Below, in pieces: positions 43,419-52,990 of a DNA stretch of 64,000 nt (its first letter is position 1; each line of letters opens with the position of its first letter). A model generated the notes under the pieces. It was given only the letters and a program-made list of their open reading frames with translations, was not told the origin of the DNA and ran no database searches. The DNA comes from Erwinia sorbitola (GTDB lineage: Bacteria; Pseudomonadota; Gammaproteobacteria; Enterobacterales; Enterobacteriaceae): NCBI RefSeq assembly GCF_009738185.1, contig NZ_CP046509.1, forward strand, positions 2,731,501 to 2,795,500, given 5' to 3'. Position numbers and translations under genes: made by a program.

Positions 43419-44100
43419 TAACACGTCCCTGGCCTGGCAACGCTGGCAGCCTAACGATCTGGCGCGCCTCGATCGCCCGCTAATCGAAGAGCTGGTATTG
43501 CCTGAAGCAACAGAAGAACCCATTGACCAGCATCAGTTCCAGTTAGAGCAGCTGCAGGCGCAGGTACGTAACGAGGCTCAGGGCCTGGGCTATGCGGAAG
43601 GACAGAAGCGCGGATTTGCGGAAGGACAGAAATCGGGTTATGACGCTGGTTTTCAGCAGGGTCTGGCCGAAGCACAGCAGCAGCAGGCACCGTTACAGGC
43701 ACGTATGCAGCAGCTGGTTTCTGAATTCCATCATTCGCTGGAAGCGCTGGACAGCGTGATCGCCGCCCGCCTGATGCAGCTGGCACTGGAAGCTGCGCGC
43801 CAGGTGATCGGCCAGGCTCCGCACGTCGACGGCACCGCCCTGCTGCGTCAGATTCAGGGCATGTTACAGCAGGAACCTATGTTCAGCGGCAAGCCCACGC
43901 TGCGCGTACATCCGGACGATTTGCCACGTGTGGACACCACGCTGGGCGCGACCCTCAGTCTGCACGGCTGGCGTCTGCTGGGTGACAGCACTATCCATCC
44001 TGGTGGCTGCAAAGTCAGCGCTGAAGATGGCGATCTGGATGCCAGCATCGCTACCCGCTGGCATGAACTGTGCCGCCTGGCTGCACCGGGAGAATTGTAA
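43411..44100 (+). CDS. fliH: Flagellar assembly protein FliH
   Basis: 229 residues from ATG 43411. A glutamine-rich N-terminal half contains repeated GxxxG-type helix turns (LGYAEGQKRGFAEGQKSGYD), a FliH hallmark. The C-terminal half resembles V/F-ATPase peripheral stalk subunits. FliH holds the export ATPase FliI at the secretion gate. Its stop shares one base with the fliI start codon. Confidence 0.95.
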   Translation: MSDNTSLAWQRWQPNDLARLDRPLIEELVLPEATEEPIDQHQFQLEQLQAQVRNEAQGLGYAEGQKRGFAEGQKSGYDAGFQQGLAEAQQQQAPLQARMQQLVSEFHHSLEALDSVIAARLMQLALEAARQVIGQAPHVDGTALLRQIQGMLQQEPMFSGKPTLRVHPDDLPRVDTTLGATLSLHGWRLLGDSTIHPGGCKVSAEDGDLDASIATRWHELCRLAAPGEL

Positions 44101-45461
44101 TGACCACTCGCCTGTCGCGCTGGCTTGGCGCACTCGACAATTTCGAACAACGTCTGGCACAGGTGCCGGACGTACGTCGTTATGGTCGTCTGATCCGCGC
44201 CACCGGATTGGTACTCGAAGCCACCGGATTACAGCTGCCACTCGGAGCAACCTGCGTTATCGAACGTCATGACAGCCAGGGCGTCAGCGAGGTGGAAAGC
44301 GAAGTGGTGGGATTTAACGGCCAGAAGCTGCTGCTGATGCCGCTGGAAGAAGTCGAAGGTGTTCTGCCCGGCGCGCGCGTATATGCACGTATCGCCGGTG
44401 ATAAGCAGAACAGCGGCAAACAGATGATGCTGGGGCCGGAGCTGTTGGGGCGCGTACTCGATGGCAGCGGTCGTCCGCTTGACGGACTGCCAACACCAGA
44501 GACTGGCTATCGCGCACCGCTGAATACCCCGCCATTCAACCCGTTACAGCGTACCCCGATCACCGATGTGCTGGACACCGGCGTGCGGGCGATTAACGCC
44601 CTGCTCACCGTCGGGCGCGGCCAGCGTATGGGCCTGTTTGCAGGCTCCGGCGTTGGTAAAAGTGTGCTGTTAGGCATGATGGCCCGCTATACCAAGGCCG
44701 ACGTCATTGTTGTTGGTCTGATTGGTGAGCGCGGTCGCGAAGTTAAAGACTTTATTGAGAATATACTGGGTACAGAAGGTCGTGCGCGCTCAGTGGTCAT
44801 CGCCGCTCCGGCGGATGTGTCTCCTCTGCTGCGTATGCAGGGCGCATCTTACGCCACGCGTATTGCCGAAGATTTTCGTGACCGTGGTCAGCACGTACTG
44901 CTGATTATGGATTCCCTGACACGCTACGCCATGGCCCAGCGCGAAATCGCCCTTGCCATTGGTGAACCACCAGCGACCAAAGGCTATCCGCCTTCCGTAT
45001 TTGCCAAACTACCGGCGCTGGTCGAGCGTGCAGGTAACGGCATTGACGGCGGCGGCTCCATCACCGCTTTCTATACCGTTCTGACCGAAGGGGATGACCA
45101 GCAGGATCCGATCGCTGACTCAGCGCGCGCCATCCTTGATGGGCATATTGTGCTCTCACGCCGCCTGGCGGAATCCGGACACTATCCGGCCATTGATATA
45201 GAAGCCTCGATCAGCCGCGTTATGGCGCACCTGATTGATGAGACCCACTATGCACGTGTGCGCCAGTTTAAACAGCTGCTGTCGAGCTATCAGCGTAACC
45301 GCGATTTGGTGAGCGTAGGTGCATACGCAGCAGGAACCGATCCGACGCTGGATAAAGCCATCAAGCTCTACCCTGAGCTGGAAGCCTTCCTGCAACAGGG
45401 GATGTTTGAGCGCAGTACATTTGACGATGCCAGCCTGCATTTACAGGCGATTTTTGGTTAA
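44100..45461 (+). CDS. fliI: Flagellum-specific export ATPase FliI
   Basis: 453 residues from ATG 44100. The P-loop GSGVGKS lies near residue 185; IGERGREVKDFIE and LLIMDSLTRYAMAQREIALAIGEPP match the F1-beta/FliI catalytic core. It energises export of rod, hook and filament proteins together with FliH and FliJ. Upstream open sequence lies inside fliH and is not used. Confidence 0.97.
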   Translation: MTTRLSRWLGALDNFEQRLAQVPDVRRYGRLIRATGLVLEATGLQLPLGATCVIERHDSQGVSEVESEVVGFNGQKLLLMPLEEVEGVLPGARVYARIAGDKQNSGKQMMLGPELLGRVLDGSGRPLDGLPTPETGYRAPLNTPPFNPLQRTPITDVLDTGVRAINALLTVGRGQRMGLFAGSGVGKSVLLGMMARYTKADVIVVGLIGERGREVKDFIENILGTEGRARSVVIAAPADVSPLLRMQGASYATRIAEDFRDRGQHVLLIMDSLTRYAMAQREIALAIGEPPATKGYPPSVFAKLPALVERAGNGIDGGGSITAFYTVLTEGDDQQDPIADSARAILDGHIVLSRRLAESGHYPAIDIEASISRVMAHLIDETHYARVRQFKQLLSSYQRNRDLVSVGAYAAGTDPTLDKAIKLYPELEAFLQQGMFERSTFDDASLHLQAIFG

Positions 45462-45517
45462 TTTTCACTGACGTCGTATCGCGCTTTGCCGCGTGATACA
45501 GCCTGACTGGAGGGCTT

Positions 45518-45964
45518 ATGACAAAGACAGCCTCAGCTATCGACACGCTGCGCGACCTGGCGCACAAAGATGTGGAAAAAGCCGCCATTCAGTTGGGCGA
45601 CGTGCGTCGTGCGCAAAAACAGGCCGATGAGCAGCTCACGATGCTGCTCAACTATCAGGACGAATATCGCAAGAATCTCAACACCACCATGAGCGAAGGG
45701 ATAGCCAGCACCCGCTGGTACAACTATCACCAGTTTATTCAGACGCTGGAAAAGGCGATTGAACAGCATCGTCAGCAGCTGATGCACTGGAACACGCGTG
45801 TGGAAAATGCACTGCGCCTGTGGCGCGACAAACAACAGCGGCTGCACGCTTACGAAACACTTCAGTCACGTGCGCTGGCTACCGCTCTATTACAAGAAAA
45901 CCGTCTCGATCAGAAACGGATGGATGAATATGCCCAACGGGCATCATTGAGGAAAGGCGAATGA
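45518..45964 (+). CDS. fliJ: Flagellar export chaperone FliJ
   Basis: 148 residues, almost entirely helical coiled coil with periodic Gln and Arg (DVRRAQKQADEQLTMLLNYQDEYRK region). FliJ resembles the gamma stalk of rotary ATPases and connects FliI to the export gate. A ribosome-binding site (GGAGG) precedes ATG. Its stop overlaps the fliK start by 4 bases. Confidence 0.95.
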   Translation: MTKTASAIDTLRDLAHKDVEKAAIQLGDVRRAQKQADEQLTMLLNYQDEYRKNLNTTMSEGIASTRWYNYHQFIQTLEKAIEQHRQQLMHWNTRVENALRLWRDKQQRLHAYETLQSRALATALLQENRLDQKRMDEYAQRASLRKGE

Positions 45965-47268
45965 TAACCTTACCAACGGCGACCACTGCCACTACCGGCG
46001 CTGCTAAAATCAGCACTACAGGTACAGGCAGCGATACTACATTTGACAGCACCGGCACCGAATCACTGACAGGTGGAGAGGTCTCACAGCAGGGTTTTCT
46101 GACTCTGTTAGGTAACCGTCTGTTGTCACTGGCCCAGCAGGGTGGCGCTGGCGTAACGGCAGGTAATGCCGACGTGGCAACCAATGATGCCGACGGCAAA
46201 GCGGGCAAAAATGTGGGAATCAGCGACCTGATGGCGGCGCTGGATAAACCGGAAGCGTTAACTGCCCTGCTCCATCCGCAGCAGGGTGGCGCAGAAATTA
46301 AAGAAGATAAAGCGACGGACGATAAAGAGACCCCCGCCGTGACGCTCAGTGACAGCGATCTCCAGGCGCTGCAGGCGCTGTATGCGATGCTGCCGAATAA
46401 CGCCGCTGTTCCTGCCGCTAATAACGCCGCAAAAGGCAGCGATCTGCTGAACAACGGGCTGAGTAAAAGTGATAAACAGTCCACGCTGAATGCGCTGAGT
46501 GCCGCGCTGGGCAAAGTCACCGCGGAAGACGGAGATGAAACTGGCTCGCAGTCGAAAAACAGCGACAGTCCTCTGCTGGTTTCTGTTGGGGCGAAATCTT
46601 CTGATGGTGCTGGCGCTGGAAAAGCCTCAACAAATCCAGCGGCTTCCACTATCGACCCGGCTTTTCAGCAGGTTATGAGCAACGTCAGTAAAGATATCGA
46701 CAAAGAAAATTCAAGTTCTGCCCCTAACGCGACGATAACTAATAATGTGATCAGTACTGCGTCTTCATTACTTACCCCGACATCAACCTCGACGGTAAGT
46801 GCACCGGCAACACCACTGCTGAATTCTCAGCTGGGGAGTCCGGAGTGGCAGCAGGCACTGGGACAACAGATCCTGATGTTCAGCCGCAACGGGCAGCATA
46901 CCGCCGAGTTGCATCTGCATCCGCAGGACCTGGGCAGTATTCAGATCAGCCTGAAACTGGATAATGACCAGGCCCAGCTGAGTATGGTGTCGAACCAAAG
47001 TCAGGTCAGGGCAGCACTTGAGGCAGCAATTCCTCAGCTGCGCGCCTCACTGGCCGAAAGCGGCATCAATCTGGGTCAAAGTAATGTCAGTAGCGATGCG
47101 TTCCAGCAGGGTCAATCCTTTAATGGCCAGCAGGAACAGCAGCGCAATAACAACGGAAGCCCGTTTAGTCTCGCTACAGAAAATGACAGTGATGTGATGC
47201 CACTTGCCGTACCTGCCGCCCTGCAGGCGCGCGCAGCCGGCTCCAGTGCTGTTGATATTTTCGCCTGA
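45961..47268 (+). CDS. fliK: Flagellar hook-length control protein FliK
   Basis: 435 residues. The N-terminal two thirds are low-complexity, rich in Thr, Ala, Asp and Asn, acting as the molecular ruler. The C-terminal substrate-switch domain is clear: WQQALGQQILMFSRNG, QHTAELHLHPQDLGSIQISL and QVRAALEAAIPQLRASLAESG. FliK measures the hook and switches export from hook to filament proteins. It is the last gene of the fliF-K unit. Confidence 0.95.
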   Translation: MITLPTATTATTGAAKISTTGTGSDTTFDSTGTESLTGGEVSQQGFLTLLGNRLLSLAQQGGAGVTAGNADVATNDADGKAGKNVGISDLMAALDKPEALTALLHPQQGGAEIKEDKATDDKETPAVTLSDSDLQALQALYAMLPNNAAVPAANNAAKGSDLLNNGLSKSDKQSTLNALSAALGKVTAEDGDETGSQSKNSDSPLLVSVGAKSSDGAGAGKASTNPAASTIDPAFQQVMSNVSKDIDKENSSSAPNATITNNVISTASSLLTPTSTSTVSAPATPLLNSQLGSPEWQQALGQQILMFSRNGQHTAELHLHPQDLGSIQISLKLDNDQAQLSMVSNQSQVRAALEAAIPQLRASLAESGINLGQSNVSSDAFQQGQSFNGQQEQQRNNNGSPFSLATENDSDVMPLAVPAALQARAAGSSAVDIFA

Positions 47269-47417
47269 CGGCAACAAACGCGTAAGCTGATGGCAAAACT
47301 CGCGTCTTTTCTGCCTATTGTTTAGCGCAAGACGAGGGATAATTTGCTCATAACGCCGTGGGACAGTGGATTACGTGGCACCGCCCCCGAAAATAATCAC
47401 AGGAAGTTACAGCTAAT

Positions 47418-47900
47418 ATGACTGATAACGCTAAAGCCAAAAGCGGCAAACGTAAGCTCCTGATGCCGGTGTTACTTGTTGTGACCCTGGTCGCTTGCAG
47501 CGTGGCGGGCTATACAGTCTGGCGCATGATGAAAACTCCGGCCGATGCCGCTGCGGCAGCAAAGCCGGAGCCGCCTCCAGCGCCGGTGTTTTTTGCTCTG
47601 GATACTTTTACGGTTAACTTAATCAACCCAGACAATGACCCGGATCGTGTGCTGTACGTAGGCTTTACGCTGCGTTTGCCAGATGATGAGACGCGTCGTC
47701 GAATGAATGATTATCTGCCGGAAGTCCGCAGTCGTCTGCTGCTGTTGCTTTCACGTCAAAGTGCTACGGCGTTAGCGAATGAACAAGGCAAGCAGGAATT
47801 AATGGCACAGATTAAACAGGTACTGGCACCTCCGCTGGTGCAGGGACAACCACAGCAGGTCGTGACAGATGTACTTTTCACGGCCTTCATTCTGCGGTGA
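47418..47900 (+). CDS. fliL: Flagellar basal body-associated protein FliL
   Basis: 160 residues. One N-terminal membrane helix (about 14-33, LLMPVLLVVTLVACSVAGY) is followed by a periplasmic domain with FFALDTFTVNLINPDNDPDRVLYVGFTLRL. FliL surrounds the stator and supports motor torque. A 149-bp gap after fliK suggests a separate promoter for fliLMNOPQR, as in E. coli. The ending LFTAFILR is typical. Confidence 0.95.
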   Translation: MTDNAKAKSGKRKLLMPVLLVVTLVACSVAGYTVWRMMKTPADAAAAAKPEPPPAPVFFALDTFTVNLINPDNDPDRVLYVGFTLRLPDDETRRRMNDYLPEVRSRLLLLLSRQSATALANEQGKQELMAQIKQVLAPPLVQGQPQQVVTDVLFTAFILR

Positions 47901-47909
47901 TGGAAATTT

Positions 47910-48917
47910 ATGGGCGATAGCATTCTTTCTCAGGCAGAAATTGACGCACTACTCAATGGCGACAGCGACAGTGCGACAGAAGATAAGGTCAGTATCGGTG
48001 GCGATAGCGATATTCGCCCCTATGATCCCAATACCCAGCGCCGCGTGGTTCGTGAGCGCTTGCAGGCACTGGAGATCATCAACGAACGTTTTGCGCGTTC
48101 TTATCGTATGGCGCTTTTTAATCTGCTGCGCCGCAGCCCGGATATTTCGGTCGGCGCGATTAAGATTCAGCCTTACCATGAGTTCGCCCGCAATTTGCCG
48201 GTGCCAACTAACCTTAACCTTATCCACCTCAAGCCGCTGCGTGGCACGGCGCTGGTGGTCTTCTCGCCAAGTCTGGTGTTTATCGCCGTAGATAACCTGT
48301 TCGGTGGAGATGGTCGTTTCCCGACAAAAGTTGAAGGGCGCGAATTTACCCACACAGAACAACGCGTTATCCGTCGTATGCTGAAGCTGGCACTGGACGG
48401 ATACAGCGAAGCCTGGAAGCCAATCTATCCGCTGGATGTTGAATACGTCCGTTCAGAGATGCAGGTGAAATTCACCAACATCACCACCTCACCCAACGAT
48501 ATCGTGGTTACCACGCCATTCCAGGTTGAGATTGGTAACCTGACCGGTGAGTTTAACATCTGTATTCCATTCAGCATGATTGAACCGCTGCGTGAAACGC
48601 TGGTGAATCCGCCGTTAGAAAACTCGCGCAGCGAAGATGAAAACTGGCGCGACACGCTGGTGAAACAGGTTCAGCACTCTGAGCTGGAGCTGGTGGCAAA
48701 TTTTGCTGAAGTCTCGATGAGAATTTCACGTCTGCTGGCGCTTAAACCCGGCGACGTATTACCGATTGAAAAACCGGACCGCATTATCGCCCATGTGGAT
48801 GGCGTGCCGGTGTTGACCAGCCAGTACGGAACGCTGAATAAGCAGTACGCTCTGCGCGTGGAACACCTGATCAACCCGATTTTGAATTCGCTGAATGAGG
48901 AACAGCCCGATGAGTGA
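47910..48917 (+). CDS. fliM: Flagellar motor switch protein FliM
   Basis: 335 residues. The N-terminal MGDSILSQAEIDALLNGDS is the CheY-P binding peptide. The middle domain and the C-terminal FliN-like domain (LALKPGDVLPIEKPDRIIAHVDGVP) are intact. FliM switches rotation direction when CheY-P binds. It starts 9 bases after fliL and overlaps fliN by 8 bases. Confidence 0.97.
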   Translation: MGDSILSQAEIDALLNGDSDSATEDKVSIGGDSDIRPYDPNTQRRVVRERLQALEIINERFARSYRMALFNLLRRSPDISVGAIKIQPYHEFARNLPVPTNLNLIHLKPLRGTALVVFSPSLVFIAVDNLFGGDGRFPTKVEGREFTHTEQRVIRRMLKLALDGYSEAWKPIYPLDVEYVRSEMQVKFTNITTSPNDIVVTTPFQVEIGNLTGEFNICIPFSMIEPLRETLVNPPLENSRSEDENWRDTLVKQVQHSELELVANFAEVSMRISRLLALKPGDVLPIEKPDRIIAHVDGVPVLTSQYGTLNKQYALRVEHLINPILNSLNEEQPDE

Positions 48918-49311
48918 TAATAATAAGCCGTCCGATGACGACATCTCTGCGGACGACCTGTGGGCTGACGCAATGAATGAACAGGTAAAATCAACCTCCA
49001 CCGACAGCGTGTTTAAGTCGCTGGATTTGGGTGATGTAGCCGGCGGTTCGCAGGATATCGATATGATTATGGATATCCCGGTCAAGCTGACCGTTGAACT
49101 GGGTCGTACCAAAATGACGATTAAAGAGCTGCTGCGTCTTTCGCAAGGTTCGGTTGTCGCACTGGACGGATTAGCGGGTGAGCCACTGGATATCCTGATT
49201 AACGGCTATCTGATTGCCCAGGGTGAAGTGGTGGTGGTGGCCGATAAGTACGGCGTACGTATTACCGACATCATTACGCCTTCTGAACGTATGCGTCGTC
49301 TGAGCCGCTAA
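48910..49311 (+). CDS. fliN: Flagellar motor switch protein FliN
   Basis: 133 residues from ATG 48910. After an acidic N-terminus the C-terminal SPOA domain is clear: IDMIMDIPVKLTVELGRTKM, LRLSQGSVVALDGLAGEPLD and ITDIITPSERMRRL. FliN builds the lower C ring and docks FliH. It overlaps fliM and abuts fliO. Confidence 0.97.
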   Translation: MSDNNKPSDDDISADDLWADAMNEQVKSTSTDSVFKSLDLGDVAGGSQDIDMIMDIPVKLTVELGRTKMTIKELLRLSQGSVVALDGLAGEPLDILINGYLIAQGEVVVVADKYGVRITDIITPSERMRRLSR

Positions 49312-49701
49312 ATGAATACCACGCAGCAGCAGCCGGTTACACCGCAGCCGGCCATTTCTACCGGCTCAATGCTCACCCAGGTGAGCGGCGTGCTGGCGGC
49401 GATTATAATTTTGATTCTCGCCTGTGCATGGGTGGCAAAACGACTCGGTTTTGCCTCACGACGCAGCGGCAACCAGACGCTGAATATCAGCGCCAGCTGC
49501 TCGCTGGGTCAGCGTGAACGTGTGGTCATTGTCGATGTTGACGATGCGCGTCTGGTTCTGGGCGTTACCGCCCATCAGATCACGCATCTGCATACGCTAC
49601 CTGCCAGGCCTCAGCCAGAAACCACGGACTCTCCGCAGCCTAAGCCCGATTTCCGCCAGGTTCTCCAGTCATTAATGAAAGGCACCGGGAAGAACAAATG
49701 A
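49312..49701 (+). CDS. fliO: Flagellar biosynthesis protein FliO
   Basis: 129 residues. A single membrane helix (about 22-44, VSGVLAAIIILILACAWVA) is followed by a cytoplasmic domain with LGQRERVVIVDVDDARLVLGV. FliO assists assembly of the FliP pore. The ATG follows the fliN stop with no gap, and its end overlaps fliP by 4 bases. Confidence 0.94.
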   Translation: MNTTQQQPVTPQPAISTGSMLTQVSGVLAAIIILILACAWVAKRLGFASRRSGNQTLNISASCSLGQRERVVIVDVDDARLVLGVTAHQITHLHTLPARPQPETTDSPQPKPDFRQVLQSLMKGTGKNK

Positions 49702-50435
49702 AACGCATACTTCCACTGCTGCTGCTTGGCCTGCTGATGCTGGCACCAGATGTTTACGCTCAACTTCCGGGCCTGATCAGCAAACCGATGGCTAACGGCG
49801 GACAGAGCTGGTCACTGCCGGTGCAGACGCTGGTGTTTATCACCTCGCTGACCTTCCTGCCGGCCATTTTGCTGATGATGACCAGCTTTACGCGCATCAT
49901 TATCGTATTCGGGCTGCTGCGCAATGCGCTCGGCACACCCTCTGCACCGCCAAACCAGGTTTTGGTGGGTCTGTCGCTGTTCCTGACCTTCTTTATTATG
50001 GGCCCGGTATTCGACAAAATTTATACCGATGCTTATCTGCCATTCAGTGAAGATAAGATCAGCATGCAGGAAGCGATTGATAAAGGTGCCCTGCCGCTGC
50101 GTGAGTTTATGCTGCGCCAGACGCGCGAAGCCGATTTAGCGCTGTTTGCGCGCCTGGCCAACACCCCGCCGATTGCCGGGCCGGAAGCCGTACCCATGCG
50201 TATCCTGCTGCCCGCTTACGTAACCAGCGAGCTGAAAACAGCCTTCCAGATTGGTTTCACTGTATTTATTCCGTTTCTGATTATCGACCTGGTGGTGGCC
50301 AGCGTGCTGATGGCGCTGGGGATGATGATGGTGCCTCCGGCCACCATATCGCTACCCTTTAAGCTTATGTTGTTTGTGCTGGTAGATGGCTGGCAGCTGC
50401 TGGTTGGTTCGCTGGCCCAGAGTTTCTATTCCTAA
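49698..50435 (+). CDS. fliP: Flagellar export gate protein FliP
   Basis: 245 residues, the same length as in E. coli. A cleavable-type signal peptide (LPLLLLGLLMLAPDVYA) is followed by four membrane helices. FITSLTFLPAILLMMTSFTR and LRNALGTPSAPPNQVLVGL match the family. FliP pentamers form most of the export pore. Confidence 0.96.
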   Translation: MKRILPLLLLGLLMLAPDVYAQLPGLISKPMANGGQSWSLPVQTLVFITSLTFLPAILLMMTSFTRIIIVFGLLRNALGTPSAPPNQVLVGLSLFLTFFIMGPVFDKIYTDAYLPFSEDKISMQEAIDKGALPLREFMLRQTREADLALFARLANTPPIAGPEAVPMRILLPAYVTSELKTAFQIGFTVFIPFLIIDLVVASVLMALGMMMVPPATISLPFKLMLFVLVDGWQLLVGSLAQSFYS

Positions 50436-50450
50436 CCCGGAGCCACGATA

Positions 50451-50720
50451 ATGACACCTGAATCGGTAATGGTACTGGGGCATGATGCGATGCAGATTGC
50501 CCTCGCTCTGGCCGCTCCGCTGCTGCTCGCCGCGCTGGTCAGCGGTTTGCTGATCAGCCTGCTCCAGGCTGCTACCCAGATTAACGAACAGACGCTCTCC
50601 TTTATTCCTAAGATTCTGGCGGTGGTAACAACTATCGTGATTGCCGGCCCCTGGATGCTTAATCTGGTGCTCGACTATATGCGCACCCTGTTCAGCAACC
50701 TGCCTTATATGATCGGATAA
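50451..50720 (+). CDS. fliQ: Flagellar export gate protein FliQ
   Basis: 89 residues with two membrane helices (about 15-40 and 52-75). LISLLQAATQINEQTLSFIPKI is the conserved segment. It forms part of the FliPQR export pore. It ends with a one-base overlap with fliR (TAATG). Confidence 0.96.
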   Translation: MTPESVMVLGHDAMQIALALAAPLLLAALVSGLLISLLQAATQINEQTLSFIPKILAVVTTIVIAGPWMLNLVLDYMRTLFSNLPYMIG

Positions 50721-51505
50721 TGATTCTTTTTGACAGTAGTCAACTTCTGTTCTGGATCAGTCAGCTATTCTGGCCCCTCGCCCGAGTGCTGGCGCTGATC
50801 ATGACAGCGCCATTGCTGAGTGAGAAATCAATCAGCCGCAAAGTCAAAATCGGGCTGGGTGTGATGATTACATGGGTGCTGGTGCCTACCCTGCCTCCCA
50901 CTACGGTTACGCTGTTCTCGGTAGGCGGCTTCTGGCTGCTGATTCAGCAAATCCTGATTGGCGTAGCCATCGGTTTTACCATGCAGTTTGCCTTTGCTGC
51001 CGTGCGCACAGCGGGTGAAGTCATTGGTTTGCAGATGGGGTTATCTTTTGCAACGTTCTTCGATCCCAGCAGCCGCCTGAACATGCCGGTACTGGCGCGC
51101 TTTCTGGATATGCTTGCCATGCTGCTGTTTCTTTCGTTCAACGGCCATCTGTGGTTGATTTCGATGGTTGCCGACAGTTTTCACACTTTGCCTATCGGCG
51201 GCGAGCCTCTTAACGGCAATGCTTTTATGGCACTGACCAAAGCAGCGAACCTGATTTTCCTTAATGGCATGAGATTAGCGTTACCGTTAATAACTCTGCT
51301 ACTCACCCTTAACCTGGCCCTGGGTTTGTTAAACCGCGTTTCACCTCAACTCTCCGTTTTTGCTATCGGCTTCCCCGTTACCTTATCAATCGGCATGGTG
51401 TTTATGAGCCTGATGATGCCCTTGCTGGCTCCATTCTGCGAACATTTGTTCAGTGAAGTGTTCGATTTGCTGGCTACACTGCTCAGTGAATTACCCGGTA
51501 AGTAA
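50720..51505 (+). CDS. fliR: Flagellar export gate protein FliR
   Basis: 261 residues with about six membrane segments. EVIGLQMGLSFATFFDPSS is the conserved FliR core. It closes the FliP5-Q4-R1 pore. It is the last gene of the fliL-R operon and is followed by a long AT-rich region before rcsA. Confidence 0.96.
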   Translation: MILFDSSQLLFWISQLFWPLARVLALIMTAPLLSEKSISRKVKIGLGVMITWVLVPTLPPTTVTLFSVGGFWLLIQQILIGVAIGFTMQFAFAAVRTAGEVIGLQMGLSFATFFDPSSRLNMPVLARFLDMLAMLLFLSFNGHLWLISMVADSFHTLPIGGEPLNGNAFMALTKAANLIFLNGMRLALPLITLLLTLNLALGLLNRVSPQLSVFAIGFPVTLSIGMVFMSLMMPLLAPFCEHLFSEVFDLLATLLSELPGK

Positions 51506-51831
51506 TCTTACGTATTTGCCGCAATTCGCAGTTTTTCGCAAAGGCATTGTTAAGGAATGAAAATACATCTGTGTATTTTTCGCACCATTATTTAAAGAAT
51601 TTCATTAAGGAAATTCTGATAAATGCTCTGGCGTGATGAAAATTATTCTTATTAAAACCTACTTAGCGTATTTTACCTTCTCAAACCGATGATTTGTTGC
51701 GAAGGAGTTAACGATTAAAAAACACTCAACTAGCTGTTTTTTATAGTAATTTTATTTTTCGCGGTTTTTCTTGTTTTAAAATACATTTTCCGGCATTGTC
51801 AATGCACTCCGCATGCCTACACTTTCGGAGA
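51506..51831. other. AT-rich upstream region of rcsA
   Basis: The 660 bp between fliR and rcsA start with a strongly AT-rich stretch (about 51580-51790), suited to H-NS silencing as known for rcsA in E. coli. No fliR terminator with a clear T-tract was recognised. A candidate RcsAB box is listed separately. Confidence 0.5.
51638..51651 (+). promoter_or_regulatory. Candidate RcsAB box upstream of rcsA
   Basis: GAAAATTATTCTTA matches the RcsAB consensus TAAGAATATTCTTA at 11 of 14 positions. It lies about 520 bp before the rcsA start codon, implying a long leader or another target. RcsA autoactivation through such a box is known in enterics. Confidence 0.5.
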
Positions 51832-52122
51832 ATGAATGTTTTTAAGAATCGTCCTATCATAGTTTTCCAAATTCTGCGCGATAGTGTGTCGAGCAGGTGG
51901 AAACGTGCATCAAATGCTGTGTTAACTCAGATTACTAAGCAGAACTTATGCTTAGATGCTGGATCAGGTACTCAGGCAGGTTATCGCCTCGTCAAAACTC
52001 AAATTACCAGTCAGCAAGGACGAATCAGTACCCTCGCCGTCAATGGCAAAGCTTTGCTAACGCTGGGTAAATATAACAAGATCGTGAAACAGAACTCTTG
52101 CTCTCGTACTGAACACGCGTAA
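51832..52122 (+). CDS. Doubtful small ORF upstream of rcsA, 96 aa
   Basis: Unrecognised. ATG 51832 follows CGGAG closely. The protein is basic, lacks a membrane or signal segment, and has an amino-acid mix not clearly protein-like. It ends 46 bp before rcsA. It may be a leader ORF, a Pantoea/Erwinia-specific gene, or chance. Confidence 0.3.
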   Translation: MNVFKNRPIIVFQILRDSVSSRWKRASNAVLTQITKQNLCLDAGSGTQAGYRLVKTQITSQQGRISTLAVNGKALLTLGKYNKIVKQNSCSRTEHA

Positions 52123-52168
52123 TTCATCGTTGATTTAAACGGATAACAAATTGGTGAGGGTCGCTATT

Positions 52169-52804
52169 ATGCCAACGATTATTATGGATTCATGTAACTA
52201 TACACGGCTAGGTTTAACTGACTATATGGCAGTTAAAGGGGTTAAAAAGAAAAATATAACCTCAGTAAACGATATCGAGCAGTTGCAAATTAAGTGTCAG
52301 CAACTACAGCCCGGTGTTGTTTTCATTAATGAAGATTGTTTTATCCATGAATCCGATGCAAGCCAGCGAATCAGAAGTATTATTATGCAGCATCCTGATA
52401 CGTTGTTTTTCATATTTATGGCCATCTCTAATATCCATTTTGAGGAATACCTCTACGTTCGTAAGAACTTGATTATTACATCAAAATCGATAAAGCCGTC
52501 GACCCTGGATTCATTACTTAGCACTTACTTTCAAAAGAACCTTAATCTGTCTCCCCGCTATTCTTCGGGCTTCGACGTACATCCACTGACGCTGAGTCAG
52601 ACGGAATCTAACATGCTTAAGATGTGGATGTCAGGTCACGATACGATTCAGATTTCTGATAAAATGCAAATAAAAGCAAAAACAGTTTCATCGCACAAAG
52701 GCAATATCAAACGTAAAATTAAAACTCATAATAAGCAGGTTATTTATCATGTAGTTCGTTTAACTGATAACGTTACCAGCGGTATCTATGTCAATGTAAG
52801 ATAA
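52169..52804 (+). CDS. rcsA: Capsule synthesis transcriptional activator RcsA
   Basis: 211 residues from ATG 52169 (MPTIIMDSCNYTRLGL), with GGTGAGGG upstream. The protein is close to E. coli RcsA throughout, with FINEDCFIH in the first half and the LuxR-type HTH at the end (TESNMLKMWMSGHDTIQISD and IKAKTVSSHKGNIKRKIKT). RcsA pairs with RcsB to activate exopolysaccharide (colanic acid, amylovoran, stewartan) and to repress flhDC. Its place after fliR is as in E. coli. It is normally a Lon substrate. Confidence 0.96.
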   Translation: MPTIIMDSCNYTRLGLTDYMAVKGVKKKNITSVNDIEQLQIKCQQLQPGVVFINEDCFIHESDASQRIRSIIMQHPDTLFFIFMAISNIHFEEYLYVRKNLIITSKSIKPSTLDSLLSTYFQKNLNLSPRYSSGFDVHPLTLSQTESNMLKMWMSGHDTIQISDKMQIKAKTVSSHKGNIKRKIKTHNKQVIYHVVRLTDNVTSGIYVNVR

Positions 52805-52812
52805 TCATATAA

Positions 52813-52840
52813 GGGGAAGCCGGCGTCAGCCGGCTTCTCT
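52813..52840 (+). terminator. rcsA terminator
   Basis: GAAGCCGG (52816-52823) pairs with CCGGCTTC (52830-52837) followed by TCT, 12 bases after the rcsA stop codon. Confidence 0.75.
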
Positions 52841-52917
52841 GCAAATAGCTCCCTGCGCACTGCCCCTGACGATTAAGCCTAATGTTCATTTTGTGAGCTG
52901 GCTCCCACTTCCCATCC

Positions 52918-52944
52918 TAATCCTTTCAGCCCTTTTGCCGATGC
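52918..52944 (+). promoter_or_regulatory. Sigma-28 (FliA) promoter of the chemoreceptor gene
   Basis: TAATCCTT, then exactly 11 bases, then GCCGATGC. This matches the FliA consensus TAAAGTTT-N11-GCCGATAA with the core GCCGAT intact. It ends 46 bp before the chemoreceptor start codon. Confidence 0.82.
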
Positions 52945-52990
52945 TTTCTAGACGACCGGAGTGTTACTTCGTCCCTACTGACAGAGAGCA

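Noticed and set aside
42318..43523. 401-codon open frame antisense to fliG
   Set aside because: It lies opposite a certain flagellar gene, has no ribosome-binding site or family features, and reflects codon bias of fliG.
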